Part shown: positions 43,726-52,045 of the stretch, in pieces
Layout: each line of letters starts with the position of its first letter
Numbering within the stretch: position 1 is the stretch's first letter
NCBI GenBank assembly: GCA_016791425.1
Contig: JAEUMQ010000011.1
Location: 1 to 64,000, forward strand
DNA: 64,000 bases
Direction of reading: 5' to 3'
From: Hyphomonadaceae bacterium
GTDB taxonomy: Bacteria > Pseudomonadota > Alphaproteobacteria > Caulobacterales > Aquidulcibacteraceae
Notes under the pieces: generated by a model
Seen by the model: only the letters and a program-made list of their open reading frames with translations
Database searches by the model: none
What the model was told of the DNA's origin: nothing
Program-made: the position numbers and the translations under genes

Positions 43726-45003
43726 ATGCGAACATCGTCCACACTGGGCCTCGCCGCCGGTTTGGCGAGCGCCGTGCTATTCTGGTCAAACGCGGTGGCC
43801 CAGACGGGCGAAGCGAGTGGGGAAGTCGCCCCGATCTGCCCCTCGCCGACTGCACGGGACCGCCACGAAGGCGCTCGGGTGCGCGCCGCGTTGCAGCAGC
43901 ATCGCTCAAGTTGGGGAGCGATCGCCTTCGGGCAGGTGCGCGGCTGCGCGCTGCGGCTTCAAGCGAGCTATCAGCGTCAGGCGGAACGCCGGCAAAGGCG
44001 GATCGATCACGGCTCCGGGGTAACATTTGTGGGCGCGCTGGGCGCAGGACTCAGCGGGCCTGCGGGGGTCAATACACAACACATTTGGCTGGGCGGAGCG
44101 TTGCTCCCTGTCTTGGTGCTGGACTATTCCGCACATGAGCCGATCCGCGATCTCTACCACGCCGGCGCGAGCGCATTTCAGCTCGTTACCACGCGGTATG
44201 AACAGGTGCAGGCGCTGGCACAGACCGTCGATGCAACTGCCGGCGCCGCAGCACCTGTGGAGCCCCCTGGCTGTGCACGGGTCGAAGTCCATGTCGCAAC
44301 GCTCACAAGCTGGACGAAGGACGACGATCGCGACGCGTTGCTGCCAGAGGCGCAGCGCCTGCTCGCCGACTGCCAGAAGCTCACTCAAACCGTTCGGGAG
44401 ACGAACCTTCTCGTTCAGTCGGCGAGGGCGCTCGGCGACCTCTCCACCCAACGCTACGCCACCGACATCCTCGCACTCGACCAGCTGATCATTGCACGCA
44501 GCCGAGATCTCCGCTTCACGCCCTTCGAGACGATCAGCAACATCGTAGTGAGTCCACTGCGCACGCTCGACGCATTCCTGACAGGCGACGGCGCGAAGGC
44601 CGCGGTCGACAAGCTTCGCTCCGCCGTTACGTTCGAGGCCATGAAACTTGATCTCCAGCCAATCAATCTTCCTCAGCTCCCCGGTCAGCTAACACCAACT
44701 GCGCCGGCCTCGGCTGCCGCGCGAGCGCGTTTGGGCGTAAGGCGAACTGAAGAAAATCAGCGAAGGGGCGAGTTGGTCGCCGCGATCCTCATTGATCTCG
44801 ACAAGGTCGCCGGAGATTTGGCGATGGCCCAGCGTCAACAAGCATACCGACACGCGTTGTTGTCCGACTTGCGCACGGCCGCCGCCTACACCGAACTCAC
44901 GTTCAATTACAGCGCAACGTCCGGCATCGTGACCGTAAAACTCGCACCGCCATCTCCGCCGTCGCCGCCCGCGCCCACTGCGACGAGCCCGCCCGCGCAG
45001 TAG
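43726..45003 (+). CDS. Exported hypothetical protein with Pro-rich C-terminus
   Basis: 425 residues from the ATG at 43726, about 6 bases after GGGAGGG; an upstream frame to 43639 lacks a signal sequence. Residues 1-26 are a clear Sec signal peptide (LAAGLASAVLFWSNAVAQ). The mature part has paired Cys, long helices (YEQVQALAQTVDAT, EAQRLLADCQKLTQTVRETN) and a Pro/Ser-rich tail (PPSPPSPPAP). No lipobox. Periplasmic or surface. Function unknown; codon use is somewhat less GC-biased than its neighbours. Confidence 0.65.
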   Translation: MRTSSTLGLAAGLASAVLFWSNAVAQTGEASGEVAPICPSPTARDRHEGARVRAALQQHRSSWGAIAFGQVRGCALRLQASYQRQAERRQRRIDHGSGVTFVGALGAGLSGPAGVNTQHIWLGGALLPVLVLDYSAHEPIRDLYHAGASAFQLVTTRYEQVQALAQTVDATAGAAAPVEPPGCARVEVHVATLTSWTKDDDRDALLPEAQRLLADCQKLTQTVRETNLLVQSARALGDLSTQRYATDILALDQLIIARSRDLRFTPFETISNIVVSPLRTLDAFLTGDGAKAAVDKLRSAVTFEAMKLDLQPINLPQLPGQLTPTAPASAAARARLGVRRTEENQRRGELVAAILIDLDKVAGDLAMAQRQQAYRHALLSDLRTAAAYTELTFNYSATSGIVTVKLAPPSPPSPPAPTATSPPAQ

Positions 45004-45016
45004 CGGGCGCAGCGCC

Positions 45017-45922
45017 TCAGCCCTTCTTCTCCAGCGCCTTCGCTTCGATCCAGAGCGCCTCCAGCGCCTCCAGCTCCTGGCGCCCGCTCTTGCCGGCGCG
45101 GGCGAGGGCGCCTTCGATATGCCCGAAGCGCCGCGTAAACTTCGCGTTCGCCTGCCTGAGCGCCTCTTCCGGATCGAGCCCCAGCTTGCGCGCCAGATTG
45201 GCCATCACGAAGAGCACGTCTCCGAACTCGTCCTGGATCGCGGCCTTGTCGCCGCTCGCCTGCGCTTCCTTGAGCTCGCCGATCTCCTCGTCGAGCTTGT
45301 CGTAGACGCTGTCCGTGTCCGGCCAATCGAACCCGATCCGCGTCGCGCGCTTGGTGAGCTTCTCCGCGCGCATGAGCGCGGGCAGGGCGAGGGGAACGTC
45401 GTCGAGCAGGCTGGCGCCCTTCGCCGCGCGCTTGGCCGCCTTCTGCGTTTCCCATGCCTCGGTCTGCGCCTGCGCGTCGCGCATCTCGGCGCCGCCGAAC
45501 ACGTGCGGATGCCGCTCCTGCATCTTCGCAGTCAGCGCCGACGCGATCCCGGCGAAGTCGAACTGCCCCGCTTCCTCCCCGAGCCGCGCATGGAAGACCA
45601 CCTGGAAGAGGAGGTCCCCGAGCTCCTCCTTGAGCGCCGGCATGTCGCCGCGATTGATCGCCTCGGCCACCTCGTAGGCTTCCTCGATCGTGAACGGCGC
45701 GATGCTCGCGAAGGTCTGTTGCTGGTCCCAGGGACAGCCGCGCTCCGGATCGCGCAGCCGGACCATGAGCGCGATCACTCCCGCCACCGCTTCCGCCAAC
45801 GTCGCGTCCGAGCCCCCCGCGGACGCATTTCGTTCGCTTCCCGCGCGCGGCGTCTCAACGCCGTCAGCGTGCGCGTCACGGGCGTTTGCACGCGTAGGGG
45901 ACTGATTTTCCTGAGCTTTCAT
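45017..45922 (-). CDS. mazG: Nucleoside triphosphate pyrophosphohydrolase MazG
   Basis: 301 residues. Two tandem MazG domains: the first has PWDQQQTFASIAPFTIEEAYEVAEAI and ELGDLLFQVVFHA (the ExxxE/ExxD metal ligands), the second KLDEEIGELKEAQ and DEFGDVLFVMANLAR. It hydrolyses NTPs to NMPs and PPi, limiting ppGpp-related starvation effects and removing abnormal nucleotides. The acidic metal-binding residues are intact in the catalytic domain. Stand-alone, convergent with the exported protein gene (13 bases apart). Confidence 0.93.
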   Translation of the reverse strand: MKAQENQSPTRANARDAHADGVETPRAGSERNASAGGSDATLAEAVAGVIALMVRLRDPERGCPWDQQQTFASIAPFTIEEAYEVAEAINRGDMPALKEELGDLLFQVVFHARLGEEAGQFDFAGIASALTAKMQERHPHVFGGAEMRDAQAQTEAWETQKAAKRAAKGASLLDDVPLALPALMRAEKLTKRATRIGFDWPDTDSVYDKLDEEIGELKEAQASGDKAAIQDEFGDVLFVMANLARKLGLDPEEALRQANAKFTRRFGHIEGALARAGKSGRQELEALEALWIEAKALEKKG

Positions 45923-46002
45923 GGCCCGCCTCGCACCCTATGGGCCATTCGCATAAGATAGATTATGGGAAACGCGAATCGGCTCAATCCGCCGATAGAA
46001 TG

Positions 46003-46983
46003 CTACTGGGCGAGCTGGGCGACCAGAGCGCCCGTGGACGCCGGCTGCAGCGTCCCGGCCTCCAGCCGTCCCGCGTACCAGGCTACGGTGCGCTTGAGCC
46101 CGTCCTGCAGCCCGACCGACGGCCGCCACGACAGCTTCGCAAACGCGTCCGCGGGATCCGCCACGCGGATCTGTTCCATCGCGCGCTCCGGCGCCGCCCC
46201 GAATTGCGGCTGCGCCTGCGACCCGATCTCGCGCGCGAGCTGCAGCGCGACATCACGCACCTTCACGAGTTTGCCCGAACCGAGGTCCACCCTCTCGCCG
46301 ACCACGCCCTGCGCGTGCGCGGAGGCAACCAGCCCGGAGACGACGTCCTCCACATAGATCCAGTCCACATCGCGGCCGCCTGCGGTCAGCGCCGGCGCCG
46401 TGTTCCGCAGCAGCGACACCGTCACATAGGGCACGAGCTTCTTCAGGTCGTACTGCCCCGGCCCGTAGACCATGAACAGCCGCGCCATCACCACCGGCGT
46501 CCTGTAGAGCGCGTGGAACATGCGGGCGTAAGCTGTGCTCGCGCCCTTGGCGACCGCATAAGGCGACGACGGCGTCTCATCCCCGCTCTGCGGCTCCTCC
46601 AGCGATCCCGCGAGGATAACCCGCTCGCACCCGGCCTCGGTGACTGCAGTGAGCACATTGATCGTGCTGAAGAGGTTGCCGCTCGCGCACAGCTGCACCG
46701 CTTCCAGCGCCCGCGATCCTGAGACGTGACTGGCCAGATGATAGACGATGTCCGGCTTCACCTTGGCGACGATCGCGCGGACCGCCGCGATGTCGGTCAG
46801 GTCTGCGCGATGCCAGGTCAGCTCGCCCGCTTCATGCGGATAGCGCGACACCGCGTGCACGTCCGCGCCGCTGGCGATCAGCCGCGCGCACAAATGCGAT
46901 CCGATAAATCCGCTGGCGCCGGTCACGAGCACTTTGCGGCCGAAGAACCGGCCGCCCTGCGGATCGTTTTGCAGCACACACAT
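46003..46983 (-). CDS. NAD-dependent epimerase/dehydratase (extended SDR)
   Basis: 326 residues. Rossmann motif KVLVTGASGFIGSHL, acidic NAD-ribose region (RADLTD), active-site Ser-Tyr-Lys equivalents at LAGSLEEP and SPYAVAKGASTAY, and substrate region RLFMVYGPGQYD. Close in pattern to nucleotide-sugar 4-epimerases and dehydratases; the sugar cannot be read. A 13-bp inverted repeat lies about 140 bases upstream (47121-47133). Confidence 0.85.
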   Translation of the reverse strand: MCVLQNDPQGGRFFGRKVLVTGASGFIGSHLCARLIASGADVHAVSRYPHEAGELTWHRADLTDIAAVRAIVAKVKPDIVYHLASHVSGSRALEAVQLCASGNLFSTINVLTAVTEAGCERVILAGSLEEPQSGDETPSSPYAVAKGASTAYARMFHALYRTPVVMARLFMVYGPGQYDLKKLVPYVTVSLLRNTAPALTAGGRDVDWIYVEDVVSGLVASAHAQGVVGERVDLGSGKLVKVRDVALQLAREIGSQAQPQFGAAPERAMEQIRVADPADAFAKLSWRPSVGLQDGLKRTVAWYAGRLEAGTLQPASTGALVAQLAQ

Positions 46984-47120
46984 CAGTTCGGCGACCTCGT
47001 CCTCGTAACAAACCGCGACCCGCGCTTCGGTTCCCCCGGACCGCCGAAGGACGAAGCCATTGCCGCCGGCTGCCGCGCAGAATCCACACTCGCGCTTAAG
47101 CCGAATCGCCGTTACGGTTT

Positions 47121-47133
47121 GTTCGAAACGAAC
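47121..47133. promoter_or_regulatory. GTTCG-AAA-CGAAC inverted repeat
   Basis: Perfect 5-bp arms around AAA in the 205-base gap upstream of the epimerase gene. A dimeric HTH regulator site is possible. It does not fit the alphaproteobacterial LexA box (GTTC-N7-GTTC), which needs a direct repeat. Confidence 0.4.
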
Positions 47134-47188
47134 ATAAAGCCCGACGAGCTCTTGATAATTGCAGCTTTTCGGCGCCCAACTCGGGTGA

Positions 47189-48004
47189 TCAGCCGATCTC
47201 GACGGTCATCCCGTCAAACGCGGGCTCCACGCCGGGCGGCAGCTCCTCCGACAGCCGGCGATAATCGAGATCGATGTGGAGATTGGTGAGAATCGATCGG
47301 CGCGGCCGCAAGCGCGCGATCCACTCCAGCGCCAGCGCCAGGTGCGCGTGCGTCGGATGCGGCGTGTAGCGCAGCGCATCGACGATGAAGGTGTCGACGC
47401 CCTCCAGCGCCGCGAAGCTTTCTTCCGGCAGCGCCACCAGGTCGTTGCAATAGCCCACCGGCCCCATCCGGAACCCGAGCGAGGGCCGCCCACCATGGTC
47501 CTGCGGCAGCGGCAGGAACGCGATGTCCCCACCTTCGCCCGTGATCGTCAGTGGGCGGAACGGTACGATTTCCGACGCATCCTCCAAGATCGGCGGATAG
47601 AACCGCGTCGGCTGGAAGCAATAGCCGAACCGCGCCATCAGCGTGGCCCGCGTCGGCGCATCCATATGGACCGGCGCCTTGCGCTGCATGGCGAGCGCGA
47701 AGGCGCGAAGATCGTCGATGCCGTGCACCTGATCGGCATGGTCGTGGGTGAAGATCACCGCGTCCACGTGCTTGATCCCCGCCCGCAGCACCTGCATCCG
47801 CAGATCGGGGGAGGTGTCGATGAGCACGTTGGTGGCCGCCGCTTCGTCCCTCCCTTCGCCTTTCCAGCCCTGCACCAGGAGGCCGCAGCGGGAGCGCATG
47901 TTCCTCGGCTCGTTCGGGTCGCACGCGCCCCAATCGCCGTTGATCCGCGGCACCCCCCCGGAGGAGCCGCAGCCGAGGATCGTGATGCGCACGAAATCGC
48001 TCAT
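47189..48004 (-). CDS. PhnP-like metallo-beta-lactamase-fold hydrolase
   Basis: 271 residues, ATG at 48004, overlapping the tatD stop by 4 bases. Metal-binding motif THDHADQVHGIDDLR (the HxHxDH box), then further His/Asp ligands in LPQDHGG and VDALRYTPHPTHAHL. NLHIDLDYRRL resembles the PhnP/cyclic phosphodiesterase group within RNase-Z-like hydrolases. No phosphonate genes are near. In many alphaproteobacteria this gene follows tatD and holB, so a nucleic-acid-linked role is plausible. Confidence 0.87.
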   Translation of the reverse strand: MSDFVRITILGCGSSGGVPRINGDWGACDPNEPRNMRSRCGLLVQGWKGEGRDEAAATNVLIDTSPDLRMQVLRAGIKHVDAVIFTHDHADQVHGIDDLRAFALAMQRKAPVHMDAPTRATLMARFGYCFQPTRFYPPILEDASEIVPFRPLTITGEGGDIAFLPLPQDHGGRPSLGFRMGPVGYCNDLVALPEESFAALEGVDTFIVDALRYTPHPTHAHLALALEWIARLRPRRSILTNLHIDLDYRRLSEELPPGVEPAFDGMTVEIG

Positions 48005-48798
48005 GCGGGCGCCGTCGCCGGGCGCTTCACCGCGTCGAACAGCCGGAAGAAATTGTCCGCGATGATCGCGGCGCCCTCCTCCATTTCGAGCCCCCTCTCC
48101 GCGCAGAAGAAGCGGTAGACGTCTCCCACCATGAACGGCTCGCAGCGCCGTCCGCGATGCGGGATGGGCGCCAGATAGGGGCAATCCGTCTCCAGGATCA
48201 CCCGCTCGAGCGGCGTCTCCGTCGCGATCGCCCGCACATCGCGCGCGTTCTTGAACGTGAGGATGCCGGAGAACGAGATCGTCGCCCCCAGCTTCAGCGC
48301 CCGCTGCGCCAGCCCCTGCCCGCTCGTGTAGCAATGCATGAGCAGGCGGAAGGCGCCCCTCCCCATCTCCTCCTCCAATATGTCCGCGGTCTGATCGTCC
48401 GCCTCCCGCGTATGCACGATCAGCGGCAGATCAAGCGCCCGCGCCGCTTCGATGTGCGCGCGGAAGCACGCGACCTGATCGGCGAACGGACTGTGGTTGT
48501 AATGCAGGTCGAGCCCGGTCTCGCCGATCCCCACCACGCGCGGATTGGCCCTGGCCAGCTCGATCAGCGCGCCTGCGGAAAGGCCGCGATGATCCTTCGC
48601 GTAGTGCGGATGCGCCCCGACGCTGGCCCAGATGTCGCCATGCGCGTCCGCGATCGCGACGACCTCGGGAAAGTTCACGACCTTGTCGCAGATCGTCACC
48701 ATCGTGCGCACGCCCGCTTCGCGCGCCCGCGCGATCACCGCCGCGCGGTCTTCATCGAACTGGCCCGCGTGCAGGTTCACATGGCTGTCGATCAGCAT
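48001..48798 (-). CDS. tatD: TatD-family metal-dependent deoxyribonuclease
   Basis: 265 residues from the ATG at 48798. TIM-barrel amidohydrolase. Here the usual metal-binding HxH reads SHVNLH, so the second His is displaced to Asn-Leu-His and the exact first ligand pair is uncertain. Other family marks are GAHPHYAKDH, VGIGETGLDLHYNHSP, LPLIVHTREADD, LLMHCYTSG and ETDCPYLAPIPHRG. Starts 7 bases after holB ends and overlaps the MBL gene. Likely DNA repair/quality control. Confidence 0.9.
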   Translation of the reverse strand: MLIDSHVNLHAGQFDEDRAAVIARAREAGVRTMVTICDKVVNFPEVVAIADAHGDIWASVGAHPHYAKDHRGLSAGALIELARANPRVVGIGETGLDLHYNHSPFADQVACFRAHIEAARALDLPLIVHTREADDQTADILEEEMGRGAFRLLMHCYTSGQGLAQRALKLGATISFSGILTFKNARDVRAIATETPLERVILETDCPYLAPIPHRGRRCEPFMVGDVYRFFCAERGLEMEEGAAIIADNFFRLFDAVKRPATAPA

Positions 48799-48805
48799 GG
48801 CCAGC

Positions 48806-49771
48806 TCATGCGCGTCTTGCGGCGGCCCGGTCAAGGATGAGCGCCGCTTGCGCGAGCCCTTGGGCGGGATCCATGTCGAGATCGTCCGCTTCCGCGCGCA
48901 GCGCCTCAAGCTCGGAATAGGCGCTCGCCCAGCGCACGGCCTGTGGGCCTTCGATGCGCGTCGCATGCGCGCGGATCCAGTCCTCCACCGCGTCGAGCGT
49001 CAGCGGCAGCCGATCCTCCCCCCCGCGCGCGACGGCCATGTCCAGCAGCGCGCGCCCGCCCTCCTTCTCCAGCCGCGACAGCGCCAGCGCGATCTCGTGG
49101 CTGAGCGGCGCCCCGCCTTTTCCAGCCGCCATCAGCGCCCGCGCGCGTCCCGGCCTGCCGCCCGCGAGCTGCAGCGTCTGCGAATCCGCCTCCACCGCGC
49201 GCTTCATTTCTTCTTCGCCGAGCGGGCGCAGATCGAGCCGCCTGCAGCGCGAGCGGATCGTCGCCAGCGCCGCGCCCGGCGCATGGCAAACGAGAAAGAG
49301 CAGCGCCTGCGGCGGCGGCTCCTCCAGCGTCTTCAGAAGCGCGTTCGCGCCAAACCGATTGAGTTCGTCCACCGCATCGACGATCACCACCCGCCGCCCG
49401 CCTTCGGCCGACGACAGCGAGAAGAACCCCGACGCCTTGCGCGCATCCTCCGCGCTGATGTCGCGTCGCAACTTGCCGCGTTCATTGAGCCCGCGCTCGA
49501 GCAGGAAGAAATCCGCGTGCGCGTTCGCCGCGATCCGCCGCGCGACCGGATCGTCCGGCGCCACATCGAGCGGCCGCGGCCCCGTCACGCGCGCGCCGAG
49601 CGCCGCGCGCGCCGCCCGGAACGCCAGCGTCGCCTTGCCGAGCCCCTTCGGCCCCGCGATCAGCCACGCATGATGCATGCGCCCGCCCTTGAGCGCGTCC
49701 GCGATCGCGGCCTCCGCCGCCTCGTGGCCGACGAATGAATAGGTGTCCGCGGGGCGCTGCGCTTCGCTCAC
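48806..49771 (-). CDS. holB: DNA polymerase III delta' subunit
   Basis: 321 residues. Clamp-loader AAA+ with HHAWLIAGPKGLGKATLAFRAA (Walker A), VVIVDAVDELNRFGANALLKTLEEPP (Walker B and the SRC-linked helix) and IRSRCRRLDLRPL (arginine finger motif SRC). In many genomes tmk precedes holB and metG follows; here dacA precedes and tatD follows directly. Starts 3 bases after dacA ends. Confidence 0.92.
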   Translation of the reverse strand: MSEAQRPADTYSFVGHEAAEAAIADALKGGRMHHAWLIAGPKGLGKATLAFRAARAALGARVTGPRPLDVAPDDPVARRIAANAHADFFLLERGLNERGKLRRDISAEDARKASGFFSLSSAEGGRRVVIVDAVDELNRFGANALLKTLEEPPPQALLFLVCHAPGAALATIRSRCRRLDLRPLGEEEMKRAVEADSQTLQLAGGRPGRARALMAAGKGGAPLSHEIALALSRLEKEGGRALLDMAVARGGEDRLPLTLDAVEDWIRAHATRIEGPQAVRWASAYSELEALRAEADDLDMDPAQGLAQAALILDRAAARRA

Positions 49772-49774
49772 GTC

Positions 49775-50929
49775 CTACTTTCCGAGGCTGCCGAGCCCCG
49801 TCCATGCGCGCGCGAACCAGTTCGCACGCCCCACGCGGCGTCCCGCATAGAGCGGGAATTCCCGCCGCGGGAAGGCCGGTCCTTCCACCACCAGCTTGGC
49901 GATCTCCTGGCCTTCGCTGATCGGCGCAGGCACCGGCCCCTGATAGACGATCGCGGCCCGCGCGCCCCCGCGCGCGGCGTTCGCCATGCCGATCGCGATC
50001 GCGTTCTTGGTGACGAGCGGAACGGTCTTCTTCGATCCGAGCCACACCTCGGCCTCCCCGACGGTGGCGTTCTCCGGATACATCGCCGTCACCCGGAAAT
50101 CATAGAACGCCGCGCGCATCATGCGCTCGGCTTCCGAGCGCCGCGCCGCCATCGAGGGCATGCCGTTGAAGACGATGATCCGCCGCTGGCCGTTGAGCAC
50201 CGCCGAGCCGACCATGCCGTAGCCCGACGCGTTGGTGTGTCCCGTCTTCACGCCGTCCGCGCCGGGGAAGAGCCCCAGCAGGGGATTGCGGTTCTCCTGC
50301 GTGCGGTTGTTGTAGGTGAAGCTCCGCTCCGCATCGAGCCGGTAGATCGCCGGGAAGCGCGTGATGATCATCCGCGTCAGCCGCGCCAGATCGTACGGGC
50401 TGATGACGTGATCGGGATCGGGCAGCCCCGTCGCGTTGCGGAACCGCGCCGTCGTCAGCCCGAGCTCGACCGCGCGCCGGTTCATCTGATCGACGAACTG
50501 CGCCTCCCCGCCTGCAAGGCCCTCCGCGAGCACGATGCACGCATCGTTCGCCGACACGATCGAGAGGCCGCGCAAGAGATCGCCGACGCGCACTTCCGAA
50601 TTGATCGCCAGGAACATGTGCGAGCCGTCGCTCATCGCCCCGTGGCGCCACGCATTCTCGCTCACCCGGAAGCGCGTGTTCTCGTTGATGCGCCCAGCCT
50701 CGATGGCCTCCGCCACCAGGAGGATCGTCATCAGCTTCGACATCGAGGCCGGCGGCATCGGCTCGCGGCAATTTTCGCAGAAGAGCGTGATGCCGGTTCC
50801 CGCATCCATGATGATGGCGCTTGTGGCGGTCGTGCTGAAGCCGCCCTGCGCGTGGCTCACGCCCCCGAACGCGAACGCAGCCGCCGCCAGGGCTGCCGCC
50901 GTTCGCGAGATCCATCGCGCTATGCGCAT
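49775..50929 (-). CDS. dacA: D-alanyl-D-alanine carboxypeptidase (class C-type low-molecular-weight PBP)
   Basis: 384 residues with a signal peptide to about 28. Active-site S62-x-x-K65 (SMSK), S126-A-N128 (SAN) and K228-T-G. The second, beta-rich PBP5 domain follows (ATVGEAEVWLGSKKTVPL). The membrane-anchoring amphipathic helix is short (GRANWFARAWTGLGSLGK). It trims the terminal D-Ala of stem peptides in the periplasm. It starts a minus-strand run into holB. The neighbouring SPOR gene also concerns peptidoglycan. Confidence 0.93.
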   Translation of the reverse strand: MRIARWISRTAAALAAAAFAFGGVSHAQGGFSTTATSAIIMDAGTGITLFCENCREPMPPASMSKLMTILLVAEAIEAGRINENTRFRVSENAWRHGAMSDGSHMFLAINSEVRVGDLLRGLSIVSANDACIVLAEGLAGGEAQFVDQMNRRAVELGLTTARFRNATGLPDPDHVISPYDLARLTRMIITRFPAIYRLDAERSFTYNNRTQENRNPLLGLFPGADGVKTGHTNASGYGMVGSAVLNGQRRIIVFNGMPSMAARRSEAERMMRAAFYDFRVTAMYPENATVGEAEVWLGSKKTVPLVTKNAIAIGMANAARGGARAAIVYQGPVPAPISEGQEIAKLVVEGPAFPRREFPLYAGRRVGRANWFARAWTGLGSLGK

Positions 50930-51031
50930 GCCGACCCCCGATTCTGTCTGCCCGATTCTGCCTGAGAGATTCGCGGCGGAGTGAAACCCCCGCGCCCCCG
51001 AAGGTCAACGAAGAGGCGCGGGCATCGCCCC

Positions 51032-51952
51032 TCAACGCGGCGCGATGATGGCGTCCCCGAACCCCAGCGCTGCAACCTGCCGGCGCGCCAGCTCCGCGCG
51101 CGCCCGGTCCGGCCACGGCCCGAGCCGCACCCGGTAGAGCTCGCTCGCGCCCACCCGGCGCGGCTCCACCACCACCTCGCCGTGCGACCGCACCTGCGCG
51201 CGCACCCGCTCGGCGTTGGCCGGATCCGCGAACGCCCCGAGCTGCACCATGTAGCCGCCTCCCGCATAGGCGCGCGGCGCCTCATAGGCCTGCGGCGCGC
51301 CCCAGACCTGGGTCGGCGCGGCCCGCGGCGGGGGCGCCGCCGCAACCGGCATCGGCGTAGTGCGCTCAACGGGCGTCGTCCCTGGCGGCAGCAGGCTCGC
51401 CGGGCCGCCGGTTTCGGCGTTCTGCGCCAGCGCGGTTCCCCCGCCCGGCGCCGCCCCGACATAGCGAACCTCGACGCGCCCGCCCTGCCCGATCCCGAGC
51501 GTCTCGGCGGCCCTGGGGGAGAGCGCGATCTCGCCGTCGCGCCCGCCGCGGCGCTCGATCCGCACCAGCGCGAAGCGGCCATTGGCGGACACATCCACCA
51601 CGCTCGGAATCGGCAAGGAGGCATGCGCGCCCGAAAGCCCGTTGAGCGAAGGATCGCGCACCGCCCGCAGCGTCTCCCGGTCCGAGGCGGCCGGCGTCCG
51701 TGCGGGCGTCTGGGCTTCGGCCGTGCGGGCAGGCTGCTCCGCCTCGTCCGCGTCGAGGTCCGCCTCGTCGGCGTCCTCGTCATCGACCAGCGCGGCCCGG
51801 TCCCCCGAGGATGACCGGCGCAGGTCGAACGTGGGCCGCGCCGAACGCGCGTCGCCATAGCCATAGGCCGGCGCCTCGGCCGAGACGTCGCTCGCCGCTA
51901 TGAGCCCGAGCACGCCCGCCAGGAGCGCCCACCGCATGAGAGAAAGCCGCAT
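51032..51952 (-). CDS. Exported SPOR-domain protein with partial RlpA-like barrel
   Basis: 306 residues. Signal peptide to about 25 (SDVSAEA), acidic low-complexity linker (DDEDADEADLDADEAEQ), then about 115-165 IPSVVDVSANGRFALVRIERRGGRDGEIALS. This matches the second half of the double-psi beta-barrel of RlpA lytic transglycosylases, but the first half (with the conserved HG/TASGE region) is missing and the 'NDRGP' motif reads RIERRGG. The C-terminal SPOR domain (GGYMVQLGAFADPANAERV to the end) binds denuded septal glycan. I infer a non-catalytic septum-associated protein; 80 bases from dacA, same strand. Confidence 0.75.
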   Translation of the reverse strand: MRLSLMRWALLAGVLGLIAASDVSAEAPAYGYGDARSARPTFDLRRSSSGDRAALVDDEDADEADLDADEAEQPARTAEAQTPARTPAASDRETLRAVRDPSLNGLSGAHASLPIPSVVDVSANGRFALVRIERRGGRDGEIALSPRAAETLGIGQGGRVEVRYVGAAPGGGTALAQNAETGGPASLLPPGTTPVERTTPMPVAAAPPPRAAPTQVWGAPQAYEAPRAYAGGGYMVQLGAFADPANAERVRAQVRSHGEVVVEPRRVGASELYRVRLGPWPDRARAELARRQVAALGFGDAIIAPR

Positions 51953-52045
51953 GCCGCCCTTGTACGGGGGCCGCCGTTGAAACGCCGTTAGGATTTACGG
52001 TTTCGCGACCATTCACCAACCCGCCGTTCATACCCGCGCTCGGTC

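Noticed and set aside
47121-47133. LexA box
   Set aside because: The element is inverted with 3-base spacing, while the alphaproteobacterial LexA site is a direct repeat GTTC-N7-GTTC.
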